From: an uncultured Lachnospiraceae bacterium | GTDB taxonomy: Bacteria > Bacillota > Clostridia > Lachnospirales > Lachnospiraceae | Assembly (NCBI GenBank): GCA_910579395.1 | Contig: CAJTUC010000004.1 | Location: 146,819 to 210,818 of the forward strand | Direction: 5' to 3' | DNA length: 64,000 bases | In this document: piece after piece, positions 52,847 to 62,562 of the stretch | Layout: each line of letters starts with the position of its first letter | How positions within the stretch are numbered: position 1 is the stretch's first letter | Notes under the pieces: model-generated | What the model was told of the DNA's origin: nothing | The model's database searches: none | Seen by the model: the letters and a program-made list of their open reading frames with translations, nothing else | Made by a program: the position numbers and the translations under genes

Positions 52847-53551
52847 TTAAACCAGAATGTCAAACGGTTTATACGGAATTTTTTCTGCCAGCTGCTCCTG
52901 CAGGTCTTTCGGAAGTTCTTCCCCCAGCTGCTCCTGCAGGTCCTTCGAAAATTCTTCGTCCAGCTGTTCCTGCAGGTCCTTCGAAAGTTCTTCGTCCAGC
53001 TGTTCCTGCAGACCCTCCGGAAGTTCTTCCTTTAACTGTTCCTGCAAATCCTCCGGCAGTTCTTCGTCCAGCTGCTCCAGCACCTCTTCCTGTACCGCTT
53101 CCTGCAGTTCCTCCTGTGTCTGTGCCGCATCTTCCATAATTTCTTCCAGAAGACCTCCGGAATCTTCCGTTCCCATCGCTTCCTCGACGATTTCTTCCAG
53201 CCGCTCTTCCGGTGTCTTCGGCTCCATCTTTTCCACAGCCTCGGCAATCTTCTCACCGATTTCTCTTGCTTCATCAAGAATATGCCACATCTGTTCATTA
53301 TTATAGGCAGCCTTAATGCCCGCTATCTGATCATCATAGGATTTCAGTGCATTCAGCTTCTCCGCGATTTCCTCTACGGTACCGCATTTTCTGTTTTTCA
53401 GGTTTTCCTTCTGCTTTTCATAAAAGGCAACCTGACTGTCCCGTTTTTCCTGACGTTCTAACTTCTCTTCCGTACTTTTCAGCCCCTTATGTGAAAAAAC
53501 AGAATAACCGCCAAAGAACGAATTTATCGCGCCCTGCAATTTTATATTCAT
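52847..53551 (-). CDS. Acidic helical protein with 12-residue tandem repeats
   Basis: A 234-residue protein of unknown function. Residues 1-110 are helical and mixed in charge; 115-160 are very acidic. Residues 163-222 are five tandem 12-residue units of the type EELPEDLQEQLK. There is no signal peptide and no membrane segment. GGAGGG precedes the ATG. The repeats predict amphipathic helices broken at the Pro/Ser. Confidence 0.78.
   Translation of the reverse strand: MNIKLQGAINSFFGGYSVFSHKGLKSTEEKLERQEKRDSQVAFYEKQKENLKNRKCGTVEEIAEKLNALKSYDDQIAGIKAAYNNEQMWHILDEAREIGEKIAEAVEKMEPKTPEERLEEIVEEAMGTEDSGGLLEEIMEDAAQTQEELQEAVQEEVLEQLDEELPEDLQEQLKEELPEGLQEQLDEELSKDLQEQLDEEFSKDLQEQLGEELPKDLQEQLAEKIPYKPFDILV
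52886..53065. repeat. 36-bp tandem repeat, five units
   Basis: Encodes residues 163-222 of the gene at 53551. Units differ by few bases, so copy number may vary between strains. Confidence 0.8.
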
Positions 53552-53671
53552 AAAAATTCCCTCCGTATCATATATTATATATATCGGAAGTTCTCCTGCT
53601 TTTTTTACTGCCTCTCATACCCGGTAAGAGTCATTTCATAACAATTTATTCTTTTTCGGCTGTTGAAAGAC

Positions 53672-53992
53672 CTATATTATTTCAATGATCCTGAGTATCT
53701 TTTCCTTCTTCTGATTATCGCAGTTCGTCAACGCCCGCAATATTTCGTTGTCCAATGCAAGCGCAGAATTCTCATACTGTTCGGATAAAAGATAATCAAT
53801 AGAAGTATCGAGCGCATTGGCAATCGCCAGAAGAACATTAAGCGAGACTTTCGTATGATTGTTTTCAATATTGGAAATATGCGAGGTATTACAACCGACA
53901 AGTTCTGCAAGGCTGTCCTGTGTCAATCCTCTGTTTTGGCGGACTTCTTTTATTTTAATTCCAAGCCCCGCATAATTAATTTCCTGCTGCAA
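53672..53992 (-). CDS. XRE-family transcriptional regulator
   Basis: A 106-residue regulator with the helix-turn-helix LGIKIKEVRQNRGLTQDSLA, followed by GCNTSHISNIENN, and a short C-terminal dimer part. A TTG start at 53992 with GGAGG 9 bp upstream. It is transcribed away from the secreted-protein gene at 54230 and could control it. Confidence 0.86.
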   Translation of the reverse strand: MQQEINYAGLGIKIKEVRQNRGLTQDSLAELVGCNTSHISNIENNHTKVSLNVLLAIANALDTSIDYLLSEQYENSALALDNEILRALTNCDNQKKEKILRIIEII

Positions 53993-54061
53993 AGGAACAC
54001 CCCTCCCTGATTTTGTCTGTGTAAATATTTTTATGTTCTAATTGTAATATTCATACAGATA

Positions 54062-54186
54062 TGCTAGAATAATCTATGCAAGTCAAAAACACTTATATAG
54101 ACAATATGGCGCTGGATATTTCCTGATAAGAAAACAAAGTAAAGATATTATCACCTAAGGGTGTTAATATAAGTCAAAAACCACAC
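54062..54186 (+). promoter_or_regulatory. Promoter region of the second secreted-protein gene
   Basis: TGCTAGAAT (54062-54070) resembles the extended -10 of the paralogue at 25587. GTCAAAAAC follows at 54082, and GTCAAAAACCACACT is repeated in full at 54173-54187, identical to 25601-25615. A second -10 candidate, TATAAG, lies at 54168. Confidence 0.5.
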
Positions 54187-54229
54187 TTAGAATCTACATC
54201 AAACAAATTTTGAAGGAGGAATTTTGAAA

Positions 54230-54850
54230 ATGAAAAGATTTTTAGCATTAATTGCCGCCGGCATCATGGTATGCGGTGCGTGTCTGGTAGTATCCGCAGC
54301 GCCCGGCGACTCGGTATCCGGAAATTCGATATCCGGAAACAGCGCTGGCGGCGGTTCCGAATATGATGCTGGCTCTGAGGCTTATGCTCTTGAGATACAG
54401 GCAGCCGGCGTTTCTGCACAGGTTTTCACTGCAGCATTGGAAGAGGGAAAAACGATTGGTGAGTATATCAACAATTCCGTCGTGGAAGTTCCGGGACTTG
54501 ATTCCGTTACACCGGTTGGACAAGGTGGCAAAGTCATTCTGGACGGACAGACCAGCAACGTAAGCTTCTCTGTACAGAAACCCCTTCCTGCACATGTGAG
54601 TTCAGCAAAAGCACAGGCTGCTGCTTTGGGCGGAAAGGTACTGAATGTTGCAAATATCCAGGCTAATGTTTCTTTTGGAACGGCATCCGTGAACTTCTAT
54701 ATGCCCGGCGTTACAACAGGACAGAATATTCAGGTTTATCGGTATGCAAATGGACAGTGGGTTAGCGTTAATGTTTCGGAAGTAAGAGATGACCATGTTG
54801 TCGTAGACATGACGTCCTTAGGTGTATTGGCATTTATCCAGATACAATAA
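54230..54850 (+). CDS. Secreted protein, paralogue of the C9-tract protein
   Basis: A 206-residue protein with a signal peptide (MKRFLALIAAGIMVCGACLV, cleavage near VSAAP), a Gly/Ser/Asn linker (SGNSISGNSAGGG), and a C-terminal domain matching the protein at 25641: EYINNSVVEVPG, TPVGQGGKV, SVNFYMPG, VSEVRDDHV and LAFI. It is intact and has no homopolymer tract. AGGAGG lies 10 bp before the ATG at 54230. Function unknown; the family appears surface-exposed. Confidence 0.85.
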   Translation: MKRFLALIAAGIMVCGACLVVSAAPGDSVSGNSISGNSAGGGSEYDAGSEAYALEIQAAGVSAQVFTAALEEGKTIGEYINNSVVEVPGLDSVTPVGQGGKVILDGQTSNVSFSVQKPLPAHVSSAKAQAAALGGKVLNVANIQANVSFGTASVNFYMPGVTTGQNIQVYRYANGQWVSVNVSEVRDDHVVVDMTSLGVLAFIQIQ

Positions 54851-54885
54851 TCGTAAAAACATTATCTCGATGACAAGTGTGGGCT

Positions 54886-54922
54886 CCGCGGGTTGTTCAT
54901 TTTGGACAATCCGCTTCTTTTA
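54886..54922. terminator. Bidirectional terminator overlapping the ligase stop codon
   Basis: GCGGGTTGT (54888-54896) pairs with ACAATCCGC (54906-54914), then TTCTTTT. The last codons of the ligase gene lie in the stem. Confidence 0.7.
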
Positions 54923-56525
54923 AATTATTTTCTTTTTTTCCATATCGGATAATAGATTCTCCAGTCCCCATCAATATGAATAGAATGGGAGTACAGATAA
55001 TCTGCTGGTAGCAGAAAAAATTGTGCCCCATATAACAAATAATAGAAAGCACGATTGCCGTCAATTCCGGATGTACTTTTGCTTTCCTGAAGAAACGGCA
55101 AGCCGCGGAAAGGAAAATTCCAATATAGGGTATCGTACCCGCTATGCCGAAATTAACAAGGGCATTCAGCCACTCATTATGCGCACAGGCAAGAATCCCG
55201 CTGCTCCCCCATTTCATTTCCAGTTCTTCATAAAAAAAACTTTGGACAAAAGAAGAAAATCCATCCGGACCGCATCCAAAAATCTTACGGACAAAATCGC
55301 CTTTCAGAAAAGACTTTACTGCAATCATCCAGGATGAGCCGCGGTTATTTCCCCAATATTCATCAAACAGAAGATACCGATTGCCGCTTTGCAGATGCAC
55401 CGGAAGTTTCTTCGTTGTGTTCAAATAAATATAAATTATGATTCCCCCTATCCCCAGCAAAAGAATCCAAAGAAAGAGGATACGGATACTTTTTATTTTA
55501 GAAATATCAATCTTTCCGTATTTTTCCAGCCAGCAAAAACTGAAATAACATATGGCAGTAACGATCAAAATGATCCAGGTCATATTGCTTTGGGAACAGA
55601 ATAGAGAGATTGCATCCAATGGTACAGCATTTTCCGGAAAAAGCTGTTGACAGATTCCAATCAATTTAAAACAGGAAAAACACATCATCATGACTTCAAG
55701 GAAGCGCCTGAATGCCCGATTAGATTCCATGGAAATCCAGAAAAGAGCAAAAATCAGCAGACCGAATGCAATGAATGAACTGTCTGAATTCTGTGTTACC
55801 ATCGTCATGAAACCTGCCGCCGTAAATATTCCGCCAAAGATGCGGACATTTTTATTATCATAAAACCAAAAGGCGAACAGACCGAGAGGAAACAAAACCG
55901 CCACATAGCTAGAGTACCATGTTGCCTGCCCAATTGTTGACAAAAAGTTGATCTTGAATTGTTCCTCTAAACCTTTGTACATAGAAAGAGGGTCAATTCT
56001 AAAACGCATTAAAATGGCAAGCAAAAATACCAAAAATGCTGCTGCAAGGCAACAGATGACCGCCGAAATGTCCCACCGCCAGTATCGCGACACACAAAAA
56101 TAAATCAAAGCAAAGCACATTTGTGAGACGAATCCCATATACCATCCGTCATATCCCCAGAACACCTGCTCTTTATACGGCGAAAACAACGTGGAGAGCA
56201 GTACTGCTGCTGCATATACGAGTACGAAACGGTCAGTGGCTGACAGCCGGATACTCCGTATCGCCTTCTTAAATTCGTCAGTCTTCCATTCTTCTATGAC
56301 ATGAAAAAGAAGAAGGCTGAGCAGGATTGCTCCAGTGCCTGCAGTCAGGAAGAAAAAGAACTGCCATTTTGCATTTCCGATATCATAGTACTTGTTTCGG
56401 AAATAAAAAGGATAAACAGTCATCATCAAGAAAACATATATAAATGTTATTTCCTGCAGCAGCCTGGGACATCGCCGGCCGGCTTCCTTTTTTCCCTTTA
56501 TCGCCTTTTTGCCGCGATCATTCAT
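54897..56525 (-). CDS. O-antigen ligase / polymerase-like membrane protein
   Basis: A 542-residue protein with about 12 hydrophobic segments and an outer loop (about 370-450) carrying FGCGPDGFSSF and AHNEWLNALVNFG, the signature of the Wzy/WaaL class. It joins or polymerises lipid-linked glycans at the outer face of the membrane. It is separate from the polysaccharide cluster at 14-25 kb but may serve the same glycan. It lies behind uvrA. Confidence 0.88.
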   Translation of the reverse strand: MNDRGKKAIKGKKEAGRRCPRLLQEITFIYVFLMMTVYPFYFRNKYYDIGNAKWQFFFFLTAGTGAILLSLLLFHVIEEWKTDEFKKAIRSIRLSATDRFVLVYAAAVLLSTLFSPYKEQVFWGYDGWYMGFVSQMCFALIYFCVSRYWRWDISAVICCLAAAFLVFLLAILMRFRIDPLSMYKGLEEQFKINFLSTIGQATWYSSYVAVLFPLGLFAFWFYDNKNVRIFGGIFTAAGFMTMVTQNSDSSFIAFGLLIFALFWISMESNRAFRRFLEVMMMCFSCFKLIGICQQLFPENAVPLDAISLFCSQSNMTWIILIVTAICYFSFCWLEKYGKIDISKIKSIRILFLWILLLGIGGIIIYIYLNTTKKLPVHLQSGNRYLLFDEYWGNNRGSSWMIAVKSFLKGDFVRKIFGCGPDGFSSFVQSFFYEELEMKWGSSGILACAHNEWLNALVNFGIAGTIPYIGIFLSAACRFFRKAKVHPELTAIVLSIICYMGHNFFCYQQIICTPILFILMGTGESIIRYGKKENNLKEADCPK

Positions 56526-56564
56526 CGTGATTCACCTTTCAGTTTATGAGCTTCCGCTTCATGA

Positions 56565-59438
56565 TCATTTTGCTTCTATTTTATTTTTTGCCCGTTCGAG
56601 CATTTTTTTCACATATATTCCCGTATAAGAATCAGGATTGCCGGCTATTTTCTCCGGCGTTCCTTCCGCGATGACAGTTCCGCCGCCGGCACCGCCTTCC
56701 GGTCCCAGGTCAATAATGTGATCCGCCGTTTTGATCACATCCAGATTATGTTCAATGACGACGACCGTATTGCCGCCCTCCGTCAGTTTATGAAGAATAT
56801 CGACCAGTTTATGAACATCTGCAAAATGAAGTCCTGTCGTTGGTTCATCCAGAATGTAAATGGTCTTCCCGGTACTCCGCCGGCTCAATTCCGTCGCCAG
56901 TTTGATACGCTGTGCCTCACCGCCTGATAAGGTTGTAGAGGGCTGTCCCAGTTTCACATAGGAAAGTCCCACATCATACAGCGTCTCTATCTTTCTGCGG
57001 ATGGAAGGTACATTTTCAAAGAAAGGAACCGCTTCTTCTACTGTCATATCCAGCACATCGTAAATACTTTTTCCTTTATATTTTACTTCCAGCGTTTCCC
57101 GATTATAGCGCTTACCGCCGCAGACTTCGCAGGGCACATAAACATCGGGCAGAAAGTGCATTTCAATCTTAATAATACCATCCCCGCTGCATGCCTCGCA
57201 GCGGCCGCCCTTCACATTGAAGCTGAACCTTCCTTTACTGTAGCCTTTCGCTTTGGCATCCGTCGTCGATGCAAACAAATCCCGTATCTGATCGAACACC
57301 CCCGTATAAGTCGCCGGATTGGAACGCGGCGTTCTTCCAATCGGTGACTGATCGATCGCAATCACTTTATCGAGTTGTTCAATGCCGAGAATATTCTGGT
57401 GCTTTCCGGGTATCGTCCTCGCTCTGTTCAAATCCCTTGCCAGCCGCTTATAAAGAATCTCGTTGATCAAACTGCTTTTCCCGGAACCGGAAACACCTGT
57501 AACGCAGGTCATGACGCTCAACGGAATCTTAACGTTTACTTTCTTCAGATTATTTTCTTCAGCGCCTTTGATCGTAAGATATCCCTGCGGTTTTCTTCTG
57601 CTCTCCGGCACAGGAATCTGCAGCTTCCCGCTCAAATACTGTCCGGTGATGGAGTCTTCTACCTGCATGATTTCTTCGGCCGTGCCTTCCGCAACTACTT
57701 CTCCGCCATGAGAACCGGCCCCCGGCCCGATATCGACAACATGGTCTGCGGCCAGCATCGTATCTTCATCATGTTCCACTACGAGCAGCGTATTTCCCAT
57801 ATCTTTCAGGTTCTTCAACGCCGCAATCAATTTATCGTTATCCCGCTGATGCAGACCGATACTCGGCTCATCCAGAATATAGCAGACGCCGACGAGTCCG
57901 GAACCAATCTGCGTCGCCAATCGGATTCTCTGCGCCTCACCGCCTGACAGACTCGCTGTCGCTCTGGATAACGCAAGATATTCCAGGCCTACCTCTATCA
58001 GGAATCCGACTCTCGCCCGAATTTCTTTCAAAATCCGTTTCCCGATCAGTTCCTGTTGTTTCGTCAGATTCATATTTCCCACGAACTCATGCAGTTCTTT
58101 GATCGACATGGAAGTAATTTCATAAATATTTTTATCGCATACCGTTACCGCCAGCGACTCCTTTTTCAAACGCATTCCCTTACATTCCCGACAGGGAGTA
58201 ATGCGCATATAAGTCTCATATTCCTGCTTTATAATATCAGAGCCGGTTTCTCTGTATTTACGCTCCACATTTTTGATCAGTCCTTCAAAAGCGACCGGAT
58301 ACACGCCTTCTCCGCGCTGTCCCTTATAATGTACCTCTACCTTTCTGCCGTTCGTTCCATAGATGAGTATCTGCTGTATGGAAGCAGGCAGCTCTCCATA
58401 AGGTGTGTCGAGACTGAACTGATACTCTCTGGCAAGCGCCTGCAGTACAGCATTCGTAAAACTTCCTTCGCTGCCGCTGGACTGCCAGCCCATAACGGCA
58501 ATCGCCCCATCACTGATGCTCACACTCTTATCCGGAATCATCAAATCCACGTCGAACTCCATTTTATAACCGAGTCCGAAGCATTCCGGGCAGGCACCAA
58601 AGGGATTATTAAAGGAAAAACTCCTCGGTTCGATTTCTCCCACACTGACTCCACAGTCCGGGCAGGCGAAATTCTCGCTGAATGTGATCGGTTCACCGTC
58701 TATAACATCCACGATCATTAGACCGTCGGCCAGCGCCAGCACATTTTCCATGGAATCCGTCAGCCGCCTCTCGATACCTTCTTTAACGACCAGCCTGTCT
58801 ACAATGATTTCTATATTATGCTTGATATTCTTATCCAGCTTGATTTCTTCCGACAATTCATACAAACTACCGTCTACTCTGACTCTCACATAGCCGCTCT
58901 TTTTCGCCCGGTCAAATACTTTGGCATGCTCGCCCTTTCTTCCTCTTACAACCGGCGCGAGAAGCTGAATTCTTGTTCCTTCCGGCATGGCAAGTATCTG
59001 GTCTACCATCTGGTCTACGCTCTGCCTTTTGATTTCCCTGCCGCACTCCGGACAGTGCGGAATGCCGATTCTGGCATAAAGCAGACGAAAATAATCATAG
59101 ATTTCCGTTACCGTCCCCACCGTGGAACGGGGATTTCGGTTCGTTGATTTCTGGTCAATGGAAATCGCCGGAGAAAGTCCCTCGATCTTCTCCACGTTTG
59201 GCTTCTCCATCTGTCCCAAAAACTGTCTGGCATAAGAAGAAAGAGACTCCATATATCTTCGCTGTCCCTCTGCATAAATCGTATCGAAAGCCAATGAAGA
59301 CTTCCCGGAACCCGATAGTCCCGTCAAAACAACAAATTCATTTCTCGGAATATCCAGATCGATATGCTTTAGATTGTGCTCACTCGCACCCCGAATTTTA
59401 ATATATTCTCTTGGTCTCATTTTTACTGTATCTGCCAT
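56565..59438 (-). CDS. uvrA: Excinuclease ABC subunit A
   Basis: About 957 residues. It finds DNA damage with UvrB. Two ATPase halves: GLSGSGKSSLAFDT with LSGGEAQRIRLATQIGSG in the first and GVSGSGKSSLINEI with LSGGEAQRIKLATELSRR in the second. Zinc modules CPDC/CPEC and CEAC/CEVC are intact. The ATG at 59438 is chosen over one at 59471 with no ribosome binding site. Follows uvrB. Confidence 0.96.
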   Translation of the reverse strand: MADTVKMRPREYIKIRGASEHNLKHIDLDIPRNEFVVLTGLSGSGKSSLAFDTIYAEGQRRYMESLSSYARQFLGQMEKPNVEKIEGLSPAISIDQKSTNRNPRSTVGTVTEIYDYFRLLYARIGIPHCPECGREIKRQSVDQMVDQILAMPEGTRIQLLAPVVRGRKGEHAKVFDRAKKSGYVRVRVDGSLYELSEEIKLDKNIKHNIEIIVDRLVVKEGIERRLTDSMENVLALADGLMIVDVIDGEPITFSENFACPDCGVSVGEIEPRSFSFNNPFGACPECFGLGYKMEFDVDLMIPDKSVSISDGAIAVMGWQSSGSEGSFTNAVLQALAREYQFSLDTPYGELPASIQQILIYGTNGRKVEVHYKGQRGEGVYPVAFEGLIKNVERKYRETGSDIIKQEYETYMRITPCRECKGMRLKKESLAVTVCDKNIYEITSMSIKELHEFVGNMNLTKQQELIGKRILKEIRARVGFLIEVGLEYLALSRATASLSGGEAQRIRLATQIGSGLVGVCYILDEPSIGLHQRDNDKLIAALKNLKDMGNTLLVVEHDEDTMLAADHVVDIGPGAGSHGGEVVAEGTAEEIMQVEDSITGQYLSGKLQIPVPESRRKPQGYLTIKGAEENNLKKVNVKIPLSVMTCVTGVSGSGKSSLINEILYKRLARDLNRARTIPGKHQNILGIEQLDKVIAIDQSPIGRTPRSNPATYTGVFDQIRDLFASTTDAKAKGYSKGRFSFNVKGGRCEACSGDGIIKIEMHFLPDVYVPCEVCGGKRYNRETLEVKYKGKSIYDVLDMTVEEAVPFFENVPSIRRKIETLYDVGLSYVKLGQPSTTLSGGEAQRIKLATELSRRSTGKTIYILDEPTTGLHFADVHKLVDILHKLTEGGNTVVVIEHNLDVIKTADHIIDLGPEGGAGGGTVIAEGTPEKIAGNPDSYTGIYVKKMLERAKNKIEAK

Positions 59439-59498
59439 TTCAGTAACGTACTCCCTTCTCTCCTTTATCATAATCGGCCGTTGTATTTCATTTTTACC

Positions 59499-61499
59499 TT
59501 AATGTTCCATATCATGCAAAAGTTTCTTTAAATCTGCCATCTGATCGCGCAGTTCTGCAGCCGCTTCAAAGTTCAGGTCCGCAGCCGCTTTCTTCATCTT
59601 CTTTTCCACATCCCTGATCAGTTTTTCCAATTCCTGCCTGTTCATGGATTCCGGATCTTTCTCAAACTTCAGTTCTTCCTTATCGATTACTTTGGAAATA
59701 CTTATCAGATCTCTGACCGCCTTGTGAATCGTCTGCGGCGTAATGCCATGCTCTTCGTTATATTTCTGCTGAATCGCACGTCTTCTGTTCGTCTCATCTA
59801 TAGCCTTTTTCATGGAATCCGTCATCTGGTCTGCATACATGATGACATGGCCGTCCACATTTCTTGCCGCACGTCCGATCGTCTGAATCAGCGATGTCTC
59901 CGAACGCAGAAATCCTTCCTTGTCCGCATCCAGAATCGCCACAAGTGAGATTTCCGGAATATCCAGACCTTCCCGCAGCAGATTGATTCCCACCAGCACA
60001 TCGAATACATTCAGCCGCATATCGCGGATAATTTCGGCACGCTCCAGCGTATCGATATCGGAATGCAGATACTTCACGCGGATTCCCACATCCTTCATAT
60101 AGTCCGTCAGGTCCTCCGCCATACGCTTTGTCAATGTCGTGACTAATACTTTATGCTTTTTCTCAACCTCTTTGTTTACCTCTGATACGAGATCATCAAT
60201 CTGTCCTTCGACAGGCCGCACATCAACTTCCGGATCAAGCAACCCTGTCGGTCTGATAATCTGTTCTGTCCGCAGCAGTTCATGCGCCTCCTCATAATCT
60301 GAAGGCGTCGCAGATACAAATAACAGCTGGTCGATATGCTGTTCAAATTCCTCAAAATTAAGCGGCCGGTTATCCAGCGCCGAAGGCAGTCTGAATCCAT
60401 AATCCACCAGCGTTGTTTTCCGGGAACGGTCCCCCGCATACATACCGCGTATCTGCGGTACTGTCATATGCGATTCATCGATGATGATCAGATAATCATC
60501 CTTGAAATAATCCATCAGTGTAAAAGGCGCTACGCCCGGTTCTAAACCGTTCAGATGCCTGGAATAGTTCTCGATTCCCGAACAAAATCCGGTTTCGCGC
60601 AGCATTTCGATATCGAAGTTCGTCCGCTCCGCAATCCGCTGCGCCTCCAATAATTTATCTTCGCCTTTAAAATATCTGACCCGGTCTTCCAATTCTTTCT
60701 CTATATTTCTGCACGCCTCACGAATTTTCTCCTGCGGCACCACATAATGGGATGCCGGAAAAATCGCAATGTGCTCCAGTGCTGCGTGCACCTGACCGGT
60801 CAGAGGGTCCGTCTGCACAATCCTGTCTATCTCGTCGCCAAAAAATTCAATGCGGACCAGATAATCTCCGCCTTCCGCCGGATATACTTCCAACACATCA
60901 CCGCGCACGCGGAAACAGCCGTGCTCCATCTCCATATCATTTCTGGTATATTGTATATCGATCAGTTCCCGGATGACCTGATCTCTGTCCTTGATCATGC
61001 CGGGCCGCAGGGAAACGATCATATTCTCATAATCATCCGGGCTTCCCAGACCATAAATACAGGAAACGCTGGCAATGACGACAACATCTCTCCGCTCTGA
61101 AAGCGAGGCTGTCGCCGACAGTCTCAACTTCTCAATTTCATCGTTAATGGAGGAGTCTTTTGCAATATAAGTGTCCGAAGAAGGGACATAAGCCTCTGGC
61201 TGGTAATAATCGTAGTAGGACACAAAATATTCTACGGCATTCTCCGGAAAAAATTCCTTAAATTCTCCATAAAGCTGTCCCGCCAATGTCTTATTGTGAG
61301 CAATGACGAGAGTCGGTTTATTCAGAGCCGCTATGATATTCGCCATCGTAAAGGTCTTGCCGGATCCTGTGACACCCAGAAGGGTCTGGAACTGGTTGCC
61401 TTCTTTGAAACCTTTTACAAGCGCTTCTATCGCCTGGGGCTGGTCTCCGGTGGGCTTGTATTCGCTGTGAAGTTCGAACATTTTTTGTGCAGTTTGCAC
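59499..61499 (-). CDS. uvrB: Excinuclease ABC subunit B
   Basis: A 666-residue helicase-like damage verifier. GVTGSGKTFTMAN (Walker A), the beta-hairpin YYDYYQPEAYVPSSDTYI, and a C-terminal UVR motif (ELRDQMADLKKLL) for UvrC. The GTG at 61499 has GGAGG 8 bp upstream, better than an ATG at 61481. First gene of uvrB-uvrA. Confidence 0.96.
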   Translation of the reverse strand: MQTAQKMFELHSEYKPTGDQPQAIEALVKGFKEGNQFQTLLGVTGSGKTFTMANIIAALNKPTLVIAHNKTLAGQLYGEFKEFFPENAVEYFVSYYDYYQPEAYVPSSDTYIAKDSSINDEIEKLRLSATASLSERRDVVVIASVSCIYGLGSPDDYENMIVSLRPGMIKDRDQVIRELIDIQYTRNDMEMEHGCFRVRGDVLEVYPAEGGDYLVRIEFFGDEIDRIVQTDPLTGQVHAALEHIAIFPASHYVVPQEKIREACRNIEKELEDRVRYFKGEDKLLEAQRIAERTNFDIEMLRETGFCSGIENYSRHLNGLEPGVAPFTLMDYFKDDYLIIIDESHMTVPQIRGMYAGDRSRKTTLVDYGFRLPSALDNRPLNFEEFEQHIDQLLFVSATPSDYEEAHELLRTEQIIRPTGLLDPEVDVRPVEGQIDDLVSEVNKEVEKKHKVLVTTLTKRMAEDLTDYMKDVGIRVKYLHSDIDTLERAEIIRDMRLNVFDVLVGINLLREGLDIPEISLVAILDADKEGFLRSETSLIQTIGRAARNVDGHVIMYADQMTDSMKKAIDETNRRRAIQQKYNEEHGITPQTIHKAVRDLISISKVIDKEELKFEKDPESMNRQELEKLIRDVEKKMKKAAADLNFEAAAELRDQMADLKKLLHDMEH

Positions 61500-61768
61500 A
61501 AGTACCACCTCCAAAATTCATAATAAAAAAAGACGCCTATAAGGCAAAAACTCGTCACGGAACATTTTATTTTCGTCGTGGCTTTTACTCAAATCAGGAA
61601 AAAACAGGCCCACGACGAATCCGGTTCACAATTTGCTGTTTTTGCAGCTCAGCGCACCTCCGTAATTCTATACGGACGAAACAGCACTGAAGAGCTTTTT
61701 TATCTTACCACAAATCGTTAAATTTGTATAGATGCAAAATCGAACTTTTGTTCTTTTTATTCTTTCTA

Positions 61769-62002
61769 TCACCCTGCATTCGGAAGAAATTCTGTTGCGT
61801 CTACTACAATTTCCAGCAGTTCCTTTTTAAAGCTTTCCATTTCTTTCAGGTTTGGCAATACTTCTTTCACATATTCCTCAATCTCCGGCACTCCATCCGC
61901 TATGATGCCTCTGTTATCCGCATAAACATCCGTTGTTATGAGTTCCTTGGCATGTCCCGTGAGCTTTGTTACCGCCTTTGGATTAAATGACTCTTTCAGC
62001 AA
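61769..62002 (-). pseudogene. Remnant of a tyrosine-type integrase (C-terminus)
   Basis: A 77-residue piece with TKLTGHAKELITTDVYADN and GIIADGVPEIEEYVKEVLP, matching the end of site-specific recombinases (the G-H and the catalytic Tyr are present). The catalytic Arg and the N-terminal two thirds are missing upstream. No ribosome binding site. A relic of an integrated element. Confidence 0.65.
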
Positions 62003-62122
62003 AAGCGTGCAATATATACTGTTTTATATCTTATACGCATTGAACGTTCCGTATCCTTTCAAAAGGATCTGGAGCGTTGCCACTGTTTCCCAGGCATTGA
62101 AAATTTTCATCATATCTACGGA

Positions 62123-62392
62123 ATGCTGAATATATCCGAAGATGACTGCATCTTCCAGGACAGCCATGACAGAACCGGTTCTACATACCAGAAGCTTTTA
62201 CGATTGCTCCCGCTTTGCGATGAAAAAGCATTATCTGTCCTGGTGGCCACAGTTGCCGCACTCATAGGAACAGACTCAATTTCCGAATCTGACAGCCTGT
62301 TTATAAATGTTTGCAGCAGCAAATATAATACCTTGAAAAATAAAGAAGCCAGCGTCCAGATTTTGTTATCTGTTCTACTGGCTTCTTTATGA
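62123..62392 (+). pseudogene. Possible remnant of an XRE-type regulator
   Basis: The frame, which continues upstream of 62123 without a start, reads ENFHHIYGMLNISEDDCIF and TYQKLLRLLPLCDEKALSVL, resembling the region behind the helix-turn-helix in XRE regulators. The DNA-binding part is gone. The opposite strand is open too, so the assignment is weak. Confidence 0.35.
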
Positions 62393-62562
62393 TATTGCAT
62401 GAATCATTGCTCTATTTTAATGAACATTATAGAGCCAAAATGTCACAGAAATGTCCAAGCCTATCACCCGGTCATCTTAAAAACGGCCTGATTTGTATTC
62501 TTTTAATTGGCCGCCTGATCGCCAACGCCGATATATACCTTGACGGACGGAATCCGCCGCAT

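Noticed and set aside
52798..53139. Pro/Ala-rich repeat frame on the plus strand
   Set aside because: It is the complement of the 36-bp repeats in the gene at 52847-53551, which has the ribosome binding site and terminator.
62116..62400. Minus-strand frame of 94 codons
   Set aside because: It mirrors the regulator-like remnant on the plus strand; no start signal, no family resemblance.
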